NCBI GenBank assembly: GCA_012515615.1 | Contig: JAAYYB010000265.1 | Location: forward strand, 1 to 50,669 | Length of the DNA stretch: 50,669 nt | Direction: 5' to 3' | From: Fibrobacter sp. | GTDB lineage: Bacteria; Fibrobacterota; Chitinivibrionia; Chitinivibrionales; Chitinispirillaceae | In this document: one piece after another, positions 15,949-24,806 of the stretch | How positions within the stretch are numbered: the stretch's first letter is position 1 | Layout: the number at the start of each line of letters is the position of its first letter | Program-made: the position numbers and the translations under genes | Notes under the pieces: model-generated | Databases searched by the model: none | Told to the model about the DNA's origin: nothing | Seen by the model: only the letters and a program-made list of their open reading frames with translations

Positions 15949-16686
15949 TCAGTTCACAAAATGTAATGTGCCGGAACCGACTGAAACTAATTTTTCATTT
16001 GTTTGTACAAGTAATCTGCCGTCTGGCTCAACTGTTTCAAGTTTTCCCATGATTCCTTCAATCCTCACCCGGGCACCTTGTCTGTAAAGACGGCTCAGGT
16101 ATTTGCTGTGAAGGTGATGCTGATCTGCAGAGAGATTGTTGAAAAAACCGGTTAAGATTGAACTCAGCATCTTCTCTGCAGAAAAGGTTCTCCCGCTTTC
16201 TGCCAGCAGGGATGTGGCTTTGTTGCAAAGTTCTGAAGGAAAATCGTCTCGTTGCAAATTTACGTTTAATCCAAAACCGATCACTAAATAGCCTGGTTCA
16301 GTCAAATGGTTTTCCAGAAGAATACCACAGATCTTCTTGTCGGCCCAGTAAATGTCATTTGGCCATTTTGTTGCAATGGGGGCACCTGTACAGTTTTCGA
16401 TGACTGTATCTGTTATTGCAAGGGAAATTGCCCTGTTGTATGAGAAATGTTTGCTGAGATCAGAAATAGGGGATATTATCGATACCCATAATCCGCCGGG
16501 ATGATCTGAAAAGAATGTGTTTTCCATTCTCCCACGGCCGCTGTTCTGGCATTGAGCCTGAACTACTGTGATTCCTTCTGAAGGGAGTTCTTTTAGACCG
16601 CGCGCAAAAGAATTAGTGGAATCTATTCTTTGAAAAGAGATGAATTTTGAGACAAACGGGAGTCTTTTGATGTCATCTGGTTCCAT
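15949..16686 (-). CDS. birA: Biotin--[acetyl-CoA-carboxylase] ligase, without DNA-binding domain
   Basis: A 245-residue biotin protein ligase that activates biotin to biotinyl-5'-AMP and attaches it to the lysine of a biotin carrier protein. GRGRMENTFF (50-59) is the biotinoyl-AMP loop and TKWPNDIYW (105-113) is the catalytic motif; the small C-terminal SH3-like domain is present. It lacks the N-terminal helix-turn-helix of E. coli BirA, so it should not repress biotin genes. It begins four bases after the nadC stop. Confidence 0.93.
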   Translation of the reverse strand: MEPDDIKRLPFVSKFISFQRIDSTNSFARGLKELPSEGITVVQAQCQNSGRGRMENTFFSDHPGGLWVSIISPISDLSKHFSYNRAISLAITDTVIENCTGAPIATKWPNDIYWADKKICGILLENHLTEPGYLVIGFGLNVNLQRDDFPSELCNKATSLLAESGRTFSAEKMLSSILTGFFNNLSADQHHLHSKYLSRLYRQGARVRIEGIMGKLETVEPDGRLLVQTNEKLVSVGSGTLHFVN

Positions 16687-16690
16687 CTTA

Positions 16691-17548
16691 TTATTTTATC
16701 ACAAGGTGAATATCCAGAGCCGGGGCACTGTGAGTGATTGCTCCGGAGGAGATGAAGTCGACCCCGGAAGCGGCAACCGAAGCGATATTTGACAAAGTAA
16801 CATTTCCGCTGGCTTCAAGTTCGATTTTGGAACCGGCTTTACGTAGATATTCGACGCACTTTTTCATTTCTTCCGGCGGTATGTTATCGAGCATGATCCG
16901 TTCGGGCATATACTGCACGGCCTCCAGAAATTCTTTTTCAGACTGAACCTCGACTTCGATTTTCAGGTTCTTTTTATTGGCCCTGAATTCGAGGGCTTTT
17001 TTCAGCGCATTGCCAGGACCGCCGCTTCTTTTTACATGTGTATCCTTGATAAGAATCATATCGAAGAGTCCGAATCGGTGGTTAACGCCTCCTCCATGTA
17101 GAACTGCTTTTTTTTCCAGAAATCTCAGGCCTGGTGTGGTTTTTCTGGTGTCAAGCAATCGCGTACCTGTATGTGAAATTGCTTTGGCATATAAAGATGT
17201 GAGTGTCGCGATTCCACTCAGTCGCTGGAGAAAATTGAGGATTACCCGCTCTCCGGCAAGTATTCCCTTTACCGGGCCGGAAAGATTGCAGATAACCTTT
17301 CCCGGGATCAGAGGTTCGCCGTCAGAGCAACAAATATCGGGCTTTATTCTGCTGTCGATTTTCCGGAAGAGCGGTTCAATCAGGTAAACACCGGAGAGTA
17401 CGCCTTCTGATTTGCTTTTTATTACGGCTTCGGTGATATCTCCATCTTCGAATATGGCCTCAGATGTGACATCTCCTTCTGTATCCAGATCTTCACTTAG
17501 CGCATCCGTCAGGATGGTATCAATAAGATTCTTTTCATCTGTCATCAT
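16691..17548 (-). CDS. nadC: Nicotinate-nucleotide pyrophosphorylase (carboxylating)
   Basis: A 285-residue quinolinate phosphoribosyltransferase making nicotinate mononucleotide, CO2 and PPi from quinolinate and PRPP in de novo NAD synthesis. Family motifs: LNFLQRLSGIATLT, DTRKTTPGLR, HGGGVNHRFGLFDMILIKD and IMLDN, with the usual SSGAITHSAPALDI at the C-terminus. It overlaps the fecR-like gene by four bases. nadA and nadB are not in this window. Confidence 0.96.
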   Translation of the reverse strand: MMTDEKNLIDTILTDALSEDLDTEGDVTSEAIFEDGDITEAVIKSKSEGVLSGVYLIEPLFRKIDSRIKPDICCSDGEPLIPGKVICNLSGPVKGILAGERVILNFLQRLSGIATLTSLYAKAISHTGTRLLDTRKTTPGLRFLEKKAVLHGGGVNHRFGLFDMILIKDTHVKRSGGPGNALKKALEFRANKKNLKIEVEVQSEKEFLEAVQYMPERIMLDNIPPEEMKKCVEYLRKAGSKIELEASGNVTLSNIASVAASGVDFISSGAITHSAPALDIHLVIK

Positions 17549-19701
17549 AATAATCCGATTTGCAAGCCAGCATAGACCTCAAAGAGCCTGTCATCAAGGT
17601 CGACTTTGTTGTTCAGGTATTTTGCGTTATCAACATAAAGCGATTTTGCACCAATCACAATAGCTGTGTTCAGGAAAAGCTGTTTTGTCATCAGGTGACC
17701 ACCGTACTCAAAGCCCCAGGAGGTCCCGTACCCGCCGCTAAAGGGATAAATCATGCCATGGAACTGTTGAATGTAAAGTTCTCCGTATTTGATGAATGGT
17801 ACTAGCTTGTTGTTGAATCTGCAAACCAGGCTGTAGGAGAAATTGCCGGAAACATCCATGCTGCTGTCTCCGGTCGAGTCGGTCTGGATCAACCTGATCT
17901 GATCTCTTCCAAAAATATCCTGCTTGTAATTAAAGTCAATGTCCAGTCCCTTGATCGGGTTGGCTCTCAGGAATAGCTGCATCCCGAATGTCAGTCTGTC
18001 TTTGGAGAGATAATTATTCTGTGTTATCAGTGTATCTCCATCACCAGACCGGTTGCTTTTTAGCCTGTATCGATTAAGAAGATATTGAGAGCCAAACTGA
18101 TTTGAAATAAGCCTTCCAGATTCAGTTAAAAAGCTCAGGCCAGCCCCGACATGGTTAAAATCAAAGTCGACAGTAGGAAATCTTATCAGCATCCCGTCAT
18201 TACCGTCCAGAAGCTTTTGTGCAAGTTCAAAAGCCAGCCGGACCCTCAGGGTGTGATGGTTAATAAGGTCGGAGGCGAAATTGATCTCATAGATGTGAGC
18301 GTTGGAGATATCTTTGTCAGGGTCAGGGACTGGTGACTCCGCTTTGGGGAGATCAAAATATCTGGGATTTACAAGATCGGAGGAACCGGTGTACTGGTCA
18401 AAATCAAAATAATAACCAAGTCCAAGGCTGTATAAGGATGGTTCTATACTGAAATGGACACCGCCGATTCGCGGGTTGAGGACATCCGACAGGAATGCTT
18501 TGAAATTCATTTCAAGGAGCTGGAGCTGTCCCTTGATGCCAAGTGGATGAAATATCTCACGCGGGTCTTCATTTGTGAAATTACTAACAATAAGACCGTA
18601 TCCCAGAGTATAGTCTGTCAAACTGCCGGCATAAAGGTAAGTGGAGTCTTTACCGATCTTAATATGATCAATTTTGTCGAGCAGACCTGATGGAGTATCA
18701 AATCCATGTTTGATCTCATCATTAAAGTCTTTTGCGATTGTGAATCTGAGTGCAGCCGATACCGGTTTGAAATTGACAGCGGGTGATATGGTGTAAGATG
18801 GTTTTGATTTTCCATCATAAAACCCGAAATCTGTCGATAAATTCAGGGCTATCCTGTTATCTCCGGCATAGGATGGTTTTCTGATAGGAGCGTAAAACCT
18901 TGTATCCTTATTGCGGTCCTCCAGGATGATTCCGTAAATTCTATCCGGATTAAACTGGGACTTATACATGCCCTGATCGGCCTTATTGTTTGCATCTGAT
19001 ACGAGGTGATGGGAAAGTGAATGACGGGTTCCGGATCCTATTTCATTTGTCGGTTCAATTCCGGATTCCTTCATCTGGCTTTCAATGTATTCTTCTCCGA
19101 AAAAGAGTTTAAGAACAGCAAGATGCCTGTGTGTGATATAAAGAGGAGCGGTAGGTTCTTTGTTGGGCAGAATCATTGTGGTCATGCCGGAACGCAGCTC
19201 TTTGCCCTTTTGCTGTGCGATATTTCTTACATAAATGCGACCGCCAAGAGATTGAAAGCCGGTTTCTCCGCTTTTTGTATCGGCAACAGTGGATACTGAC
19301 CCGCTGTCCATATCACCAACTGCGTTTGCGGTATAGATGCTTACATGAGTTTTACTGACGGCTTTTGTAAAAATCCCGCCGCCAAACAACGTAAGGTTTA
19401 CAATTGAACCGGAGTCCTGAGCCGATCTTTTAGAGATGTTCAGCAGGGCCTTTGAATTTGACCCCAGAATCACCATGTTATTTTGCTCGAATGTCAGAGT
19501 CAGCTTTGTCTGGAAAAAAGTTTCGACCAGATCATTATCAAATATTCTGGTACCTGCTGAAATCTTCTCCCAGGTTTTCTTGTCAGATCTCTGAACTTTG
19601 GCTATGCCTGTAACAGAAATGACATCAAAAGACGTCTGAGCAGAAAGGAGTGTGGCAAAGACACCTGCTATAAAGAAAAAAAATACTCTGATTCGACTCA
19701 T
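17545..19701 (-). CDS. FecR-domain secreted or outer-membrane protein
   Basis: A 718-residue protein with a signal peptide (about 1-21, ending LLSAQ) and a FecR-like domain (about 25-180). The pattern is VTGIAKVQRSDKKTWEKI, then AGTRIFDNDLVET, then an SGSIVNLTLFGGGIFTKAV stretch. The remaining 500 residues are rich in alternating aromatic and polar beta-strands and end in YAGLQIGLL, suggesting a C-terminal outer-membrane beta-barrel. Here FecR appears as a periplasmic domain and not as an anti-sigma factor with a cytoplasmic tail. It leads an operon with nadC, birA and coaX; the link with these cofactor genes is unexplained. The function is unknown. Confidence 0.75.
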   Translation of the reverse strand: MSRIRVFFFFIAGVFATLLSAQTSFDVISVTGIAKVQRSDKKTWEKISAGTRIFDNDLVETFFQTKLTLTFEQNNMVILGSNSKALLNISKRSAQDSGSIVNLTLFGGGIFTKAVSKTHVSIYTANAVGDMDSGSVSTVADTKSGETGFQSLGGRIYVRNIAQQKGKELRSGMTTMILPNKEPTAPLYITHRHLAVLKLFFGEEYIESQMKESGIEPTNEIGSGTRHSLSHHLVSDANNKADQGMYKSQFNPDRIYGIILEDRNKDTRFYAPIRKPSYAGDNRIALNLSTDFGFYDGKSKPSYTISPAVNFKPVSAALRFTIAKDFNDEIKHGFDTPSGLLDKIDHIKIGKDSTYLYAGSLTDYTLGYGLIVSNFTNEDPREIFHPLGIKGQLQLLEMNFKAFLSDVLNPRIGGVHFSIEPSLYSLGLGYYFDFDQYTGSSDLVNPRYFDLPKAESPVPDPDKDISNAHIYEINFASDLINHHTLRVRLAFELAQKLLDGNDGMLIRFPTVDFDFNHVGAGLSFLTESGRLISNQFGSQYLLNRYRLKSNRSGDGDTLITQNNYLSKDRLTFGMQLFLRANPIKGLDIDFNYKQDIFGRDQIRLIQTDSTGDSSMDVSGNFSYSLVCRFNNKLVPFIKYGELYIQQFHGMIYPFSGGYGTSWGFEYGGHLMTKQLFLNTAIVIGAKSLYVDNAKYLNNKVDLDDRLFEVYAGLQIGLL

Positions 19702-19751
19702 TTAGGGCCGGTTTGCTTGAAAAGTTCTGATAAATGTTGTCTCAGCTCAAA

Positions 19752-19780
19752 ATAATACCTTTTTAACCTGACTGAGTAAA
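19752..19780 (-). promoter_or_regulatory. Possible promoter of the fecR-like/nadC/birA/coaX operon
   Basis: On the minus strand TTTACT (19775-19780) and TATTAT (19752-19757) are separated by 17 bp. The predicted start leaves a leader of about 44 bases before the ATG at 19701. The -35 matches the consensus in four of six bases. Confidence 0.45.
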
Positions 19781-19926
19781 GTCTTTTCATTATATATGGC
19801 CTAACTTATACACCCGGATCAGGGCGAATCACACTTCAACCCTTCCCCGATGCATTAGTCAGGCATAACACTCATTTGTGCAAAAACTGATTTTTAAATA
19901 AACTGAGCGGAGAATCTCTTTTAATA

Positions 19927-19955
19927 TCGACATCTGAAATATTTTTTTATATACT
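19927..19955 (+). promoter_or_regulatory. Promoter predicted to give a leaderless message for the GT39-like gene
   Basis: TCGACA (19927-19932; consensus TTGACA) and TATACT (19950-19955; consensus TATAAT) are separated by 17 bp. The -10 ends six bases before the ATG at 19962, so transcription would begin at about the first base of the start codon. No Shine-Dalgarno sequence is present. Confidence 0.5.
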
Positions 19956-19961
19956 CAGTCT

Positions 19962-21584
19962 ATGGATAAAAAGCAAAAAAGCACGTATCGTTTGAACCTT
20001 TTTTTAATTCTGGGCCTTGCAGTTTTCTGTTATTTCCCGTTTATTAACAAGGCATTGCATATCGATTCTGATATGCTTGTTCATACGGCCAGGCAGATTA
20101 TTGAAAACCCGCTGAATCCGCCCCTGGGAGACTATGGCCGCCACATGATTCTTCATGACAAGACCAGGATGCCGGAATCGAGTGTCTTTTACCGCTGTGG
20201 TCATCCGCCACTTCTTCCTGCATACCTTGCTGTTGTAATAAGAATTTTCGGCGACCGGGAGTGGGTTCTGCATACAGCACTCTTCCCGTTTTATCTTCTT
20301 GCAATTATTTCAGTATGGCTTCTGCTTGGATTGTTCTTTTCATCCCGGTTCCAGCTTTACGGAACGCTGCTTTGGACAGTTTCCCCCTCTTTACTTGTAA
20401 ATAGCCACAATTTAATGTGGGATGTGCCTATTGCGGCGCTGATGCTTTTTTCTATTGTACTTTTCTTTCTCGGGCTGAGAAAAAGCAGTGGCAGGTTTAT
20501 TTTTTTCTCTGGAATTATCGCCGGGCTGGCTGCGCTCACAAAAGTAAATGCCCTTCCGCTCTATCTTCTGTTTGGACCATATCTTATACTACAGCGTAAA
20601 TGGAAGTTTCTTTTCCTGTGGTGTGCTCCCGCGGTTCTTCTCCCCATGTCATGGGTTGTTCACAATATCATCATTTTTGGAAAAGTTCACTACATTTCCA
20701 TAGGATGGCTCGGACTGATTCCAGGCGACATAAGATACCGCATAGAAAGATTTTCAAGCTTCAGCGGCGGGGCATTACTGTTTCCGGTGTTCTGGTACTG
20801 GTTGATAATTCTGAGGCGTAAGTTCCGTGCTCTTGCAGTTACCACCGCTATTTCAGTGCTCTGGAGTATAGCACTGGTAGCGGTTCTTAAGAAACCGGTC
20901 TGGTTCGGATTTGCTTACACAGTTTTTACATCCTGTGGATTATGGCTGCTTTGGAAATCTGTGTTTATTAAAATTTCCGGTTCTTATGTGAAAAAACATG
21001 AGAGTTTGCTGCTCGGGCTTTATTCGCTACTTTACATTATAATAATGTTTATACTGCCTTCTGCAATGGTGAGATATATGCTGCCTCTCATTCCGGTCGG
21101 TTTGATAGTTCTTGGAGAAGAGTTACGGTCAGTAAAAGACAGCCGGGTATTTTTATCTACAGCATTTCTGTTTTCGCTTGTTTTTTCAGTTACTTTGGCA
21201 ATTGCCGATTATCTACAGTGTGATTCTGACCGGAAATTGCCTTCTTTACTGAAAGATAGAGGGTATTATCCGGAGGATACCTGGTATTTCGGGCGGCTCT
21301 CCTTTGATTATTATCTATCAGCGGCAAAATACCGCAATATAAGAATTGATCCTCAGAGACCCCAGAAAGGTGATTATCTTGTGGAAAACATTATTCCCGG
21401 AGATTATAACCCCCGTGAGTTTATTCCCGAGTTTACTGCTGTGCCACTTGATACAATCAACCTTTACAAATGGCCGATCCGCACCATGGGCTTTTACGGG
21501 GGCTTTTACGGTGCTGAGCGTCTTCCGTATACGATTAAAGCCGGGGTTCCACAGAAAGCCTATTGCGTTTACCAGTTGAGATGA
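19962..21584 (+). CDS. GT39-like integral membrane glycosyltransferase
   Basis: A 540-residue polytopic membrane protein of the ArnT/PMT glycosyltransferase superfamily, which transfers sugars from polyprenyl-phosphate donors to lipid A, proteins or glycans on the periplasmic side. After the first transmembrane helix the loop carries the acidic pair in HIDSDMLVHTARQI (D35, D37), at the place of the catalytic acid in the family, and FYRCGHPPLLPAYLA (about 75) is the conserved H-P-P motif. About ten hydrophobic helices follow, then a soluble C-terminal domain (from about 415). The acceptor is unknown. It converges with the methyltransferase-GT2 fusion, which with the next GT39-like gene suggests a glycan assembly locus. 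Confidence 0.78.
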   Translation: MDKKQKSTYRLNLFLILGLAVFCYFPFINKALHIDSDMLVHTARQIIENPLNPPLGDYGRHMILHDKTRMPESSVFYRCGHPPLLPAYLAVVIRIFGDREWVLHTALFPFYLLAIISVWLLLGLFFSSRFQLYGTLLWTVSPSLLVNSHNLMWDVPIAALMLFSIVLFFLGLRKSSGRFIFFSGIIAGLAALTKVNALPLYLLFGPYLILQRKWKFLFLWCAPAVLLPMSWVVHNIIIFGKVHYISIGWLGLIPGDIRYRIERFSSFSGGALLFPVFWYWLIILRRKFRALAVTTAISVLWSIALVAVLKKPVWFGFAYTVFTSCGLWLLWKSVFIKISGSYVKKHESLLLGLYSLLYIIIMFILPSAMVRYMLPLIPVGLIVLGEELRSVKDSRVFLSTAFLFSLVFSVTLAIADYLQCDSDRKLPSLLKDRGYYPEDTWYFGRLSFDYYLSAAKYRNIRIDPQRPQKGDYLVENIIPGDYNPREFIPEFTAVPLDTINLYKWPIRTMGFYGGFYGAERLPYTIKAGVPQKAYCVYQLR

Positions 21585-21612
21585 TCACCGGTTTTATACA
21601 GAAACGGGTGTT

Positions 21613-23109
21613 TCATCTCATCTTGATTTTTCTCAATGCAAATAGAAACATTTTGAGCAGCAGCAGACCGTGAGCAAATCTTTTTATGTTGGTCACACCG
21701 TAGGTTCTTTCCCGGTAACGAATTGGAATTTCTAAAATTTTAAGATTCTGTTTGGCTGCGCCGAATATCAGTTCAAAATCTCCGAATGGATCAAAGTCCC
21801 CGAAGTAGTCCCGCTCTTTGAGGATCTTGTGGTAATTTGAACGCAGAAGTACCTTTGTGCCGCAAAGAGTATCATTAATCTTCTGATTCAGCAGCCAGGA
21901 GAAAAGGAATGAGAACAACTTGTTTCCAATGATGTTTAGAAAACGCATCGCCTGTTTTTCAAGAGGGTACACAAGACGACACCCCATAACCATCTCGCCG
22001 CAGTTATTCACAATCGCTTCGTAAAACCTTGACAGATTTTCAGGCGGGACCGTAAGATCTGCATCAAGGATCATAAGGATATCGCCTTTTGCCTCAGAAA
22101 AGCCCAGCCTTACAGCATCCGCCTTTCCGGTTCCTTTTTGAATAAACACTTTTATATCCCTGTCTTTGTACTCCTCAATCACTCTCTTAATTTCCTCAAC
22201 GGTTCCATCTGTTGACTTTCCATCAACAAAAATCACCTCCTGGGTGCTCCCGAAAAGAGGAAGTCTCTCAATAGCATTTCTGATATTTCCCTTTTCATTC
22301 CGGCACGGAATCAGGATTGTCGTTGACATATTTCGTGATTGCTTGTTTTCACTTTGACGGGCTACGAAGAATTTACTGAGGCATAAATTATCAATAAACG
22401 GGATCGGGGCGATAAATTTATTCAGAAATGAAGAGAGCAGGGGAATGTAGAACGGGAACAGAATCTTCTGTTCGAATTTAACCATGTCAAGACCGGCCAG
22501 TTTGAGAAAATTTTCTACATTGTGAGCGGAGAGCCAGTTATGATCAGGCTGACGCATCTTGAGGCCGGCACATTCTAAAATTTTCAGAAACGGCTCCCAG
22601 AGGAGGCTGTGAAAATTGATTACGATACGGGTCGATTCTGTGCATGCGGTCAGGATATTCTCAAAGGCGCTCTGGATATCAAGCAGGTTCCCAAGAACAT
22701 CTGACAGAACAATAAAGTCGAACTTTTCATTAAAGCGGACAGCCTCTATATCTGCTTTGTAAAACTCCAGATTGTTGCGGCCCGGATCTTCTGACTGTTC
22801 TTTTGCAAATGTTATCATTTCACTGCTGAAATCAATCCCCACACCTCTTGATGGTTTGAGGTTGCGGAGCAGATACCCGTCACCACACCCGATCTCAAGG
22901 ACCCTTGCTCCTTCGGGAATAATAAACTGGAAATTCTTTAGAAGCAATTTATGATAGTACCAGTTGAGTTTTCGGAATTTTGCCCTCTTTACGGCGTAAC
23001 GGTCATAGTGGCCACGAACTCTTTCCTTTGCAGAATTGTCAATCTGCAGGGACGGATAGCTTTCAAATGGCTGTTTGATATCTACTGCTTTGTCAATAGT
23101 TTCTTCCAC
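21613..23109 (-). CDS. Fused SAM methyltransferase and GT2 glycosyltransferase
   Basis: A protein of about 498 residues with two enzymatic domains. The N-terminal half is a class I SAM-dependent methyltransferase (VLEIGCGDGYLL is motif I). The C-terminal half is a GT2 enzyme of the polyprenyl-phosphate sugar synthase type: TTILIPCRNEKGNI opens the domain and ILMILDADLTVPPENL holds the DxD. Such GT2 domains make polyprenyl-phosphate hexoses, the donors used by GT39 enzymes, and two GT39-like genes flank this gene. The start chosen is the GTG at 23109, with GGGGGA eight bases upstream; the longer frame to 23202 would lie deep inside the upstream gene. Even so it overlaps that gene by 28 bp. Domain calls firm, fusion role inferred. 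Confidence 0.82.
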   Translation of the reverse strand: MEETIDKAVDIKQPFESYPSLQIDNSAKERVRGHYDRYAVKRAKFRKLNWYYHKLLLKNFQFIIPEGARVLEIGCGDGYLLRNLKPSRGVGIDFSSEMITFAKEQSEDPGRNNLEFYKADIEAVRFNEKFDFIVLSDVLGNLLDIQSAFENILTACTESTRIVINFHSLLWEPFLKILECAGLKMRQPDHNWLSAHNVENFLKLAGLDMVKFEQKILFPFYIPLLSSFLNKFIAPIPFIDNLCLSKFFVARQSENKQSRNMSTTILIPCRNEKGNIRNAIERLPLFGSTQEVIFVDGKSTDGTVEEIKRVIEEYKDRDIKVFIQKGTGKADAVRLGFSEAKGDILMILDADLTVPPENLSRFYEAIVNNCGEMVMGCRLVYPLEKQAMRFLNIIGNKLFSFLFSWLLNQKINDTLCGTKVLLRSNYHKILKERDYFGDFDPFGDFELIFGAAKQNLKILEIPIRYRERTYGVTNIKRFAHGLLLLKMFLFALRKIKMR

Positions 23110-24566
23110 AATACTGTTCCCCCTGCTAATACAAACAAAATCAGTGCAAGAGGTATGATCCAGAGAAACCCTAAATGATAGTTTCTGCTCAAACCACTCC
23201 ACATCGTTGAAAAGCCCTGAAAAGTTTCGAAGCTGTTAAAATCAATTTTACCTTCATTTATAAGATCTGACCATATTGAACTGCCGGGACATCCGTTGCT
23301 GAATTCGCTGCACGTGTAGACCTCCGGTTTACCCTGTATTTTATTTACCAGCAGTTTCTCAGCAATCGCCAGGTGTGAGCCTGAAAGGGACCTGTAATCA
23401 CTGTGGAAATAGTGAATCTGCTGATACCACACAAGCGCTCCTGTGATATTCACAGTTGCGGCCGCTGCCAGTAGAAGAACAAAAATAGATTTTTGTACAT
23501 TACTCTGTTTCATCCTGTCAAGGAACTCAGGCAAAAAGAGATGAAGCAGAATGATAGCCGGAACTATCAGCCGCGGTCCCCAGCACCATCCGCCGTGCCA
23601 GTCGTGCCACTTTGAATAAAACAGCAGGTTTCCACCAATCATCAACACTGCTGCAACAGCAATGGATTTGAACCGTTTTGAAACTGAGTAAATTGACACT
23701 ATGCACAATACAGACAGTGGAGAAAAAATTAAGAGCGCTTTAGAGGGAGAAAACAGCAGCCCCCACAAGCCTGTAAACAGTGGCGTCGTGAACAGGTACT
23801 GTTCTCCACCGTAGCCGGTGTTGAAAATGTTGCCGAAACGGTAGAGGTTCAGTCCGCAAAGTATGAGAACCGCAGCTGCGGGCCAGAGAAACAGTGCTGA
23901 TGCTCCAGTGAATGTAAATTTACCCCTGATAATCAGGTATACTCCAAAGGCGATTATGATAAATGAATAGACTGCATTGCCGGACTTAAAAAGAATGAGT
24001 ACCGATGAAATGATTCCGAAGATGTTTCCATCTTTAAACGTCAGCTTTTCGACAGATAGCAACCTTAGAAAAAACATCAGAAGAAATACTGTAGTGGGGA
24101 TCTCTGCGTGATTGATTTTTGAGTAGGGGAGAAGAATCGATCCGACGGAAATTGCCGCTACGCTCAAGAGGGTAACTCTTCCTGAATATCCCATTGTTTT
24201 AAAAATCATCGCAAAGAGCATAATTATGAGGGCTGCAAGAAACGTGTTTGTGCAGGCTGCAAGCCCATAGAGAAGGTGTTTATGGTCAACTGGAAGGATC
24301 GGGGCCAGAATTTTGGACGCTGCGGCAGCTGGAGTCAAAAGGACCGCATAAGCGATGCCGTACTTACTGAAATAAAGCCCATTGCGTCCCTTTTTGAGAT
24401 GAACAAGGCCGGGGGATGGTTCTACAGACAGTCTTCCCTCGCAGATAGACAATGCGGTTGCAACGCTGTACTCTGTATCGGAGGGCAGATGCCCCATAGG
24501 AAGAAAAATCAGAAAAAAGCAGAATGAGAGAAGAAAACACGCCCTCTCAAGCGAACTTATCCTCAT
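23082..24566 (-). CDS. Polytopic membrane protein, GT39-like glycosyltransferase
   Basis: A 494-residue protein with about ten hydrophobic helices. After the first helix the loop GHLPSDTEYSVATA contains an acidic pair (D30, E32) in the position of the GT-C catalytic acid, and KWHDWHGGWCWGPR (around residue 320) resembles a conserved loop of bacterial membrane mannosyltransferase-like proteins. It precedes the methyltransferase-GT2 fusion, which could make its polyprenyl-phosphate donor, and overlaps it by 28 bp, suggesting coupling. The sugar and acceptor are unknown. The protein ends just after a last hydrophobic helix (PLALILFVLAGG). Confidence 0.7.
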   Translation of the reverse strand: MRISSLERACFLLSFCFFLIFLPMGHLPSDTEYSVATALSICEGRLSVEPSPGLVHLKKGRNGLYFSKYGIAYAVLLTPAAAASKILAPILPVDHKHLLYGLAACTNTFLAALIIMLFAMIFKTMGYSGRVTLLSVAAISVGSILLPYSKINHAEIPTTVFLLMFFLRLLSVEKLTFKDGNIFGIISSVLILFKSGNAVYSFIIIAFGVYLIIRGKFTFTGASALFLWPAAAVLILCGLNLYRFGNIFNTGYGGEQYLFTTPLFTGLWGLLFSPSKALLIFSPLSVLCIVSIYSVSKRFKSIAVAAVLMIGGNLLFYSKWHDWHGGWCWGPRLIVPAIILLHLFLPEFLDRMKQSNVQKSIFVLLLAAAATVNITGALVWYQQIHYFHSDYRSLSGSHLAIAEKLLVNKIQGKPEVYTCSEFSNGCPGSSIWSDLINEGKIDFNSFETFQGFSTMWSGLSRNYHLGFLWIIPLALILFVLAGGTVLWKKLLTKQ

Positions 24567-24587
24567 TTATATCTCTGCGCGTTTTAA

Positions 24588-24669
24588 GACAGGCGGAACT
24601 TAAAGACAGTCCCGTGATAGTTTTTCTGATTTTAACACGCCGGGCTGTTCTGATCAAGTCATTATCTTC
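24588..24669. repeat. Dispersed structured repeat, copy 1
   Basis: About 80 bp that align with 28201-28279 at roughly 80 percent by eye. Both copies begin GACAGGCGGAACT and end CTGTTC-NN-ATCAAGTCAT. An imperfect stem, CAGTCCCG (24607-24614) with CGGGCTG (24641-24647), encloses an AT-rich loop. It lies between minus-strand genes. The rest of the 24567-24806 gap has no gene that I can support. Confidence 0.7.
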
Positions 24670-24806
24670 GAGAGCCCGGACTACTCTGTGGCACTCGGTC
24701 ACCGATGGGTATCATTTCTGGTATATTGTTTTCCTGCTTACATATGGCACAGGTAGCGCGGCTGGCAGTTACCCACCAGCCTCCGTCAAAGACTGTACTC
24801 GGCCTG

